Origin: Methanothrix sp.
Lineage (GTDB): Archaea; Halobacteriota; Methanosarcinia; Methanotrichales; Methanotrichaceae
Reading direction: 5' to 3'
Assembly (NCBI GenBank): GCA_023229165.1
Contig: JALNZQ010000099.1
Coordinates: forward strand, 1-9,175
Length of the DNA: 9,175 nucleotides
Shown piece by piece: positions 6,274 through 9,175 of this stretch; the stretch's first letter is position 1; every line of letters starts with the position of its first letter. Below the pieces are notes generated by a model. That model was not told where the DNA came from. It did not search any database and saw only the letters and a program-made list of their open reading frames with translations. A program made the position numbers and the translations under genes.

Positions 6274-6281
6274 TTTAGATA
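6274..6281 (+). promoter_or_regulatory. TATA-like box of mcm
   Basis: TTTAGATA is centred about 31 nt before ATG 6309, which suits a transcript with a leader of only a few nucleotides. No Shine-Dalgarno site precedes the ATG, consistent with leaderless initiation. The 216-bp gap after the HprK-like gene also suggests a new transcription unit. Confidence 0.4.
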
Positions 6282-6308
6282 CTTGGCCCACTTACTACAC
6301 CCCCGAAA

Positions 6309-8393
6309 ATGCCCGCCGATCCTGTTGCCAAGTGGGCGGAGTTCCTCCGCTCCCGTTACTGGGATGAGTTGCTAAAGCTGGCCGACTCCTACCCCGACGA
6401 GCGCAGCCTGAAGATTCGCTTCTCAGACATTGACAGGTTCGATCCCGAATTCGCCGAGGAGCTGCTGGAAAATCCGGAGCAGATCCTGGAGGCGGCCCAC
6501 GCAGCCCTCCTGGAGCTGGACCTGCCCATGGATGTCTACATGGACCGGGCCCATGTGCGCATCGCCGAGCTGCCCCGTCATTTCAAGACCCGCGAGCTTC
6601 GTTCCGACCACATCGGTAAACTGCTGGCCATCGACGGGCTTGTACGCACGGCCACCGAGGTCCGGCCCAAAATCATCTCTGCCGCCTTCCAGTGTCAGAG
6701 GTGCGGCTTCACCTTCTTCAAGGAGCAGTCGGGCAACAAATTCGAGGACCAGAGCCTCAAGTGCATGAACCAGGCATGCGACCGGGGCGGGCCCTTCAAG
6801 CTCTTGCTTGCCCAGTCCAAGTTCGTGGATGCCCAGAAGATCAGGGTGCAGGAGTCTCCGGAGGACCTGCGGGGCGGAGCGCAGCCGCAGACGCTCGACG
6901 TCGAGCTGGAGGACGACCTGGCCGGCAGGATCTTTCCCGGAGATCGGGTAATCGTCAACGGCATACTCAAATCATACCAGCGCTCTTCTCCCCAGCAGGG
7001 CAAGAGCACCTACTTCGACCTCGTCCACAAAGGCATCAGTGTGGAGATGACGGAGCAGGAGTTCGAGGAGATTGAGATCGATCCCGAGGAGGAGAAGCTG
7101 ATCATGGAGTTGTCCTGCGATCCGGAGATCTACGAAAAGATCCGGGGCTCCATCGCGCCCTCCATCTACGGCTACGATGACGTGAAAGAGGCATTGGCGC
7201 TGCAGCTGGTCTCCGGCTTCGAAAAGCACCTGCCGGACGGAGCGCGCATCAGAGGCGACATCCACATCCTGCTGGTGGGCGATCCTGGGATTGCCAAATC
7301 GCAGCTATTGCGCTACATGATCAAGATCTCGCCTCGCGGCATCTACACTTCTGGCAAGAGCTCCACCTCCGCCGGCCTGACAGCTACCGCGGTCAAGGAC
7401 GAGCTGGGCGACGGCCGCTGGACCATCGAGGCCGGAGCGCTGGTCCTGGCGGATAAGGGCATCGCCGCCATAGACGAGATGGACAAGATGGACAATGATG
7501 ACAAGAGCGCGCTGCACGAGGCGATGGAGCAGCAAACCATCAGCGTCGCCAAGGCCGGTGTCATGGCCACCCTCAAGTCGCGCTGCTCGCTTCTAGCTGC
7601 AGCCAATCCCAAGCTTGGCCGCTTCGACAAGTACGAGCCCATCGCTCCCCAGATCAACCTCACACCTGCGCTCATGTCCCGGTTCGATCTGATCTTCGTT
7701 TTGACCGACGATCCGGATACCAAGAGGGATTCTGCCATCGCCCAGCACATTCTGAAGAGCAACTACGCCGGAGAGCTGGCTACCCAAGCCGCCTGGAACC
7801 AGGATATATCTCAAGAGGACATCGACAACGCCCTGATAGTAATCAAGCCGGTCCTTGATCCGGAGCTGCTGCGAAAGTACGTGGCCTATGCCAGAAAGAA
7901 CATATTCCCAACCTTAAGTGATGAGGCCAAAGAATACTTCCTCAAGTACTACGTGGGTCTCCGGAGCCAGGGGCAGGACACCAACAAGCCTGTGCCCGTC
8001 ACCGCCCGGCAACTGGAGGCGCTCATACGCCTGGGTGAAGCCAGTGCTCGCCTGCGCCTCTCCGATAAAGTCACTCTGGATGATGCCAAACGGGTAGTCA
8101 AGATCCTGGAAGCATGCTTGCGGAAAGTGGGCGTCGACCCGGAGACAGGCTTTTTGGATGCGGACATCATTGCCTCAGGCACCACCAAGAGCAGCAGAGA
8201 TAGGACTAAATCGGTGATCGACATCATAAGGGATGTGAGTAAAGAACAACAGGGCCCGGCCCCCAGGGACGCAGTCTTGAATCGAGCAGAGGAGCTGGGC
8301 ATAGAAAGAGCTAAAGCGGAAGAGATCATCGACCGCATGAGAAGAGATGGGGAAGTATTCGAGCCCCGGCCTGGAATGTTGAAGCTTCCTTAA
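6309..8393 (+). CDS. mcm: Replicative DNA helicase MCM
   Basis: ATP-driven hexameric 3'-to-5' helicase that unwinds DNA at the archaeal replication fork. The 694-residue length is normal and no intein interrupts it. Order of parts: N-terminal helical A domain (about 1-100), zinc site C129-x2-C132 and C152-x4-C157, OB-fold region (to about 250), then the AAA+ core: Walker A GDPGIAKS (324-331), Walker B AAIDEMDKM (386-394; Asp389-Glu390), sensor 1 AAANP (430-434, Asn433), arginine finger LMSRFD (Arg458), and sensor 2 TARQLEALIRL (Arg567). A C-terminal winged-helix segment follows (about 630-694). The second zinc pair is CX4C rather than the commoner CX2C. The first ATG matches the family N-terminus, and a TATA-like box lies about 31 nt upstream. 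DUF424 and nmd3 genes follow in the same direction. Confidence 0.98.
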   Translation: MPADPVAKWAEFLRSRYWDELLKLADSYPDERSLKIRFSDIDRFDPEFAEELLENPEQILEAAHAALLELDLPMDVYMDRAHVRIAELPRHFKTRELRSDHIGKLLAIDGLVRTATEVRPKIISAAFQCQRCGFTFFKEQSGNKFEDQSLKCMNQACDRGGPFKLLLAQSKFVDAQKIRVQESPEDLRGGAQPQTLDVELEDDLAGRIFPGDRVIVNGILKSYQRSSPQQGKSTYFDLVHKGISVEMTEQEFEEIEIDPEEEKLIMELSCDPEIYEKIRGSIAPSIYGYDDVKEALALQLVSGFEKHLPDGARIRGDIHILLVGDPGIAKSQLLRYMIKISPRGIYTSGKSSTSAGLTATAVKDELGDGRWTIEAGALVLADKGIAAIDEMDKMDNDDKSALHEAMEQQTISVAKAGVMATLKSRCSLLAAANPKLGRFDKYEPIAPQINLTPALMSRFDLIFVLTDDPDTKRDSAIAQHILKSNYAGELATQAAWNQDISQEDIDNALIVIKPVLDPELLRKYVAYARKNIFPTLSDEAKEYFLKYYVGLRSQGQDTNKPVPVTARQLEALIRLGEASARLRLSDKVTLDDAKRVVKILEACLRKVGVDPETGFLDADIIASGTTKSSRDRTKSVIDIIRDVSKEQQGPAPRDAVLNRAEELGIERAKAEEIIDRMRRDGEVFEPRPGMLKLP

Positions 8394-8452
8394 ATACAAG
8401 CAAAGCGATGATAGCTATGTCCAATATGCCTGAAGAGACGGAAAGGAAAGAG

Positions 8453-8743
8453 ATGTATTTGAAAAGCCACCAACATGGAGCACATACCCTCATTGCAGTC
8501 TGTGACTGTGATCTCCTGGGAAAGAAGTTCGCCGAAGGCCACCTTAAGATCGATGTCAATCCTGATTTTTTCGGAGGAGAGAAGGCTTCCAGCTCCGAGG
8601 TTGAGGCAGCGCTCGCTGGGGCGACAATGGCCAACTTCGTGGGCTGCAAAACCGTCGAGCATGCTATCTCCCTGGGCTACGTGGAGAGAGATTGTACCCT
8701 CTCCATCAATGGAGTTCTCTACGCTCAGATGGTGCGAATGTGA
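8453..8743 (+). CDS. DUF424 family protein
   Basis: Small archaeal protein of 96 residues belonging to DUF424, a family widespread in archaea with no settled function as far as I know. Seen from ATG 8453: MYLKSHQHGAHTLIAVCD (1-18), LLGKKFAEGHLKIDV (21-35), FFGGE (39-43), the conserved-looking helix SSEVEAALAGATMANFVG (48-64), HAISLGYV (70-77) and a C-terminal strand INGVLYAQMV (85-94). No membrane segment or enzyme motif is visible. In-frame ATGs at 8408, 8417 and 8426 exist. I chose 8453 because the family starts at this YLK block and a purine-rich AGGAAAGAG precedes it. It is 59 nt after mcm, and its stop TGA shares one base with the ATG of nmd3 (TGATG, 8741-8745), so translation of the two is probably coupled. 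This suggests a role near ribosome assembly or translation (inference). Confidence 0.85.
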   Translation: MYLKSHQHGAHTLIAVCDCDLLGKKFAEGHLKIDVNPDFFGGEKASSSEVEAALAGATMANFVGCKTVEHAISLGYVERDCTLSINGVLYAQMVRM

Positions 8744-9175
8744 TGCAAGCCATCTGTCATCGGTGCGGTCTGCCGACAGTTGAAGGGCTCTGCCCGCAAT
8801 GTGCCCTGGAAAAAGCAACGCTTGTTAGCTGTCCTGACCAGGTCGAGGTGGTCATCTGCTCAGTTTGCGGCTCCCGGCAGATAAAATCCAGGTGGCAGCT
8901 TCCAGACAGCCGTTCTGTTGAGGAACTGGCACATCAAGCGGCAATAGATGCACTTTGCCTTCATAAAGAGCTGGCAGAGCCGCAGATTGAGCTTGACCTC
9001 CGGAAAGTTGGAGCCACTCGATATCTGGCAAAAATCAATATCGATGGCAGTTTCAGAGGCAGGAGCATAAGCGAGCAATGCGAAATTCCTGTCCGCATTA
9101 AACTTATGGCCTGCGATCGTTGTAGCCGCATGGCCGGCAAGTACTTCCAGTCTACAGTCCAGCTACGCGGAAATG
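8743..9175 (+). CDS. nmd3: NMD3 family protein (3' end outside window)
   Basis: Archaeal homologue of NMD3, the eukaryotic adaptor for export and late maturation of the 60S ribosomal subunit; in archaea it presumably acts in large-subunit maturation, as there is no nucleus. The frame is open to the window end, giving the first 144 residues. Seen: several CxxC zinc pairs, C5-x2-C8, C17-x2-C20, C39-x2-C42 and C124-x2-C127, the last in MACDRCSRMAGKYFQSTVQLRG, a strong NMD3 signature. ICHRCGLPTVEGLCPQC at the N-terminus is also typical. ATG 8743 overlaps the DUF424 stop by one base (TGATG). No separate promoter is seen, so it is likely co-transcribed with DUF424 and perhaps mcm. The rest of the protein, including domains that contact the ribosome, cannot be seen. 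Confidence 0.9.
   Translation, partial: MQAICHRCGLPTVEGLCPQCALEKATLVSCPDQVEVVICSVCGSRQIKSRWQLPDSRSVEELAHQAAIDALCLHKELAEPQIELDLRKVGATRYLAKINIDGSFRGRSISEQCEIPVRIKLMACDRCSRMAGKYFQSTVQLRGN

Noticed and set aside
6122..6367. 81-codon plus-strand frame before and overlapping mcm
   Set aside because: Covers the presumed mcm promoter, overlaps mcm in another frame and has no family resemblance or ribosome site.
1..9175. CRISPR array, tRNA or rRNA genes, and inteins in mcm
   Set aside because: No regularly spaced repeats, no tRNA-like cloverleaf and no rRNA stretch were recognised by eye; the MCM Walker A, Walker B and sensor segments are uninterrupted.

Overview
The window reads as an archaeal chromosome segment, most likely from a methanogenic euryarchaeon near Methanosarcinales/Methanotrichales. 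The evidence is a replicative MCM helicase, a DUF424 protein, an archaeal NMD3 and an archaeal class I aldolase of the MJ1585 type. AT-rich TATA-like boxes also sit about 28 nt before several start codons. The lineage is an inference from protein flavour. All genes lie on the + strand.

Left part (1-1764): a SAMHD1/YwfO-like HD-domain phosphohydrolase, whose true start lies upstream of the window, overlaps by ATGA a small YwgA-like protein (related in pattern to DUF4065/Panacea). The pair looks translationally coupled. Middle-left (1751-3175): a compact IS66-family element with one full-length DDE transposase, bounded by a 15-bp perfect inverted repeat. Its left end seems to lie inside the last codons of the YwgA-like gene and to supply that gene's stop codon. 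Between the element and the next gene (3176-3448) is an AT-rich non-coding stretch with a 9-bp-stem hairpin and an 11-T run.

Centre (3449-6092): a three-gene apparent operon of class I aldolase, bacterial-type cofactor-dependent phosphoglycerate mutase and an HPr-kinase-like P-loop protein. Spacings of 31 and 12 nt suggest a glycolysis/gluconeogenesis unit with a possible kinase of unknown substrate. A 216-bp intergenic region with short direct repeats and a TATA-like box follows.

Right part (6309-9175): information-processing genes mcm, DUF424 and nmd3. The last two overlap by one base, and nmd3 runs off the window end. The most interesting points are the HD/YwgA-like pair with its IS66 insertion and the archaeal HprK-like protein beside sugar-phosphate enzymes. 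No CRISPR array, tRNA or rRNA was recognised.
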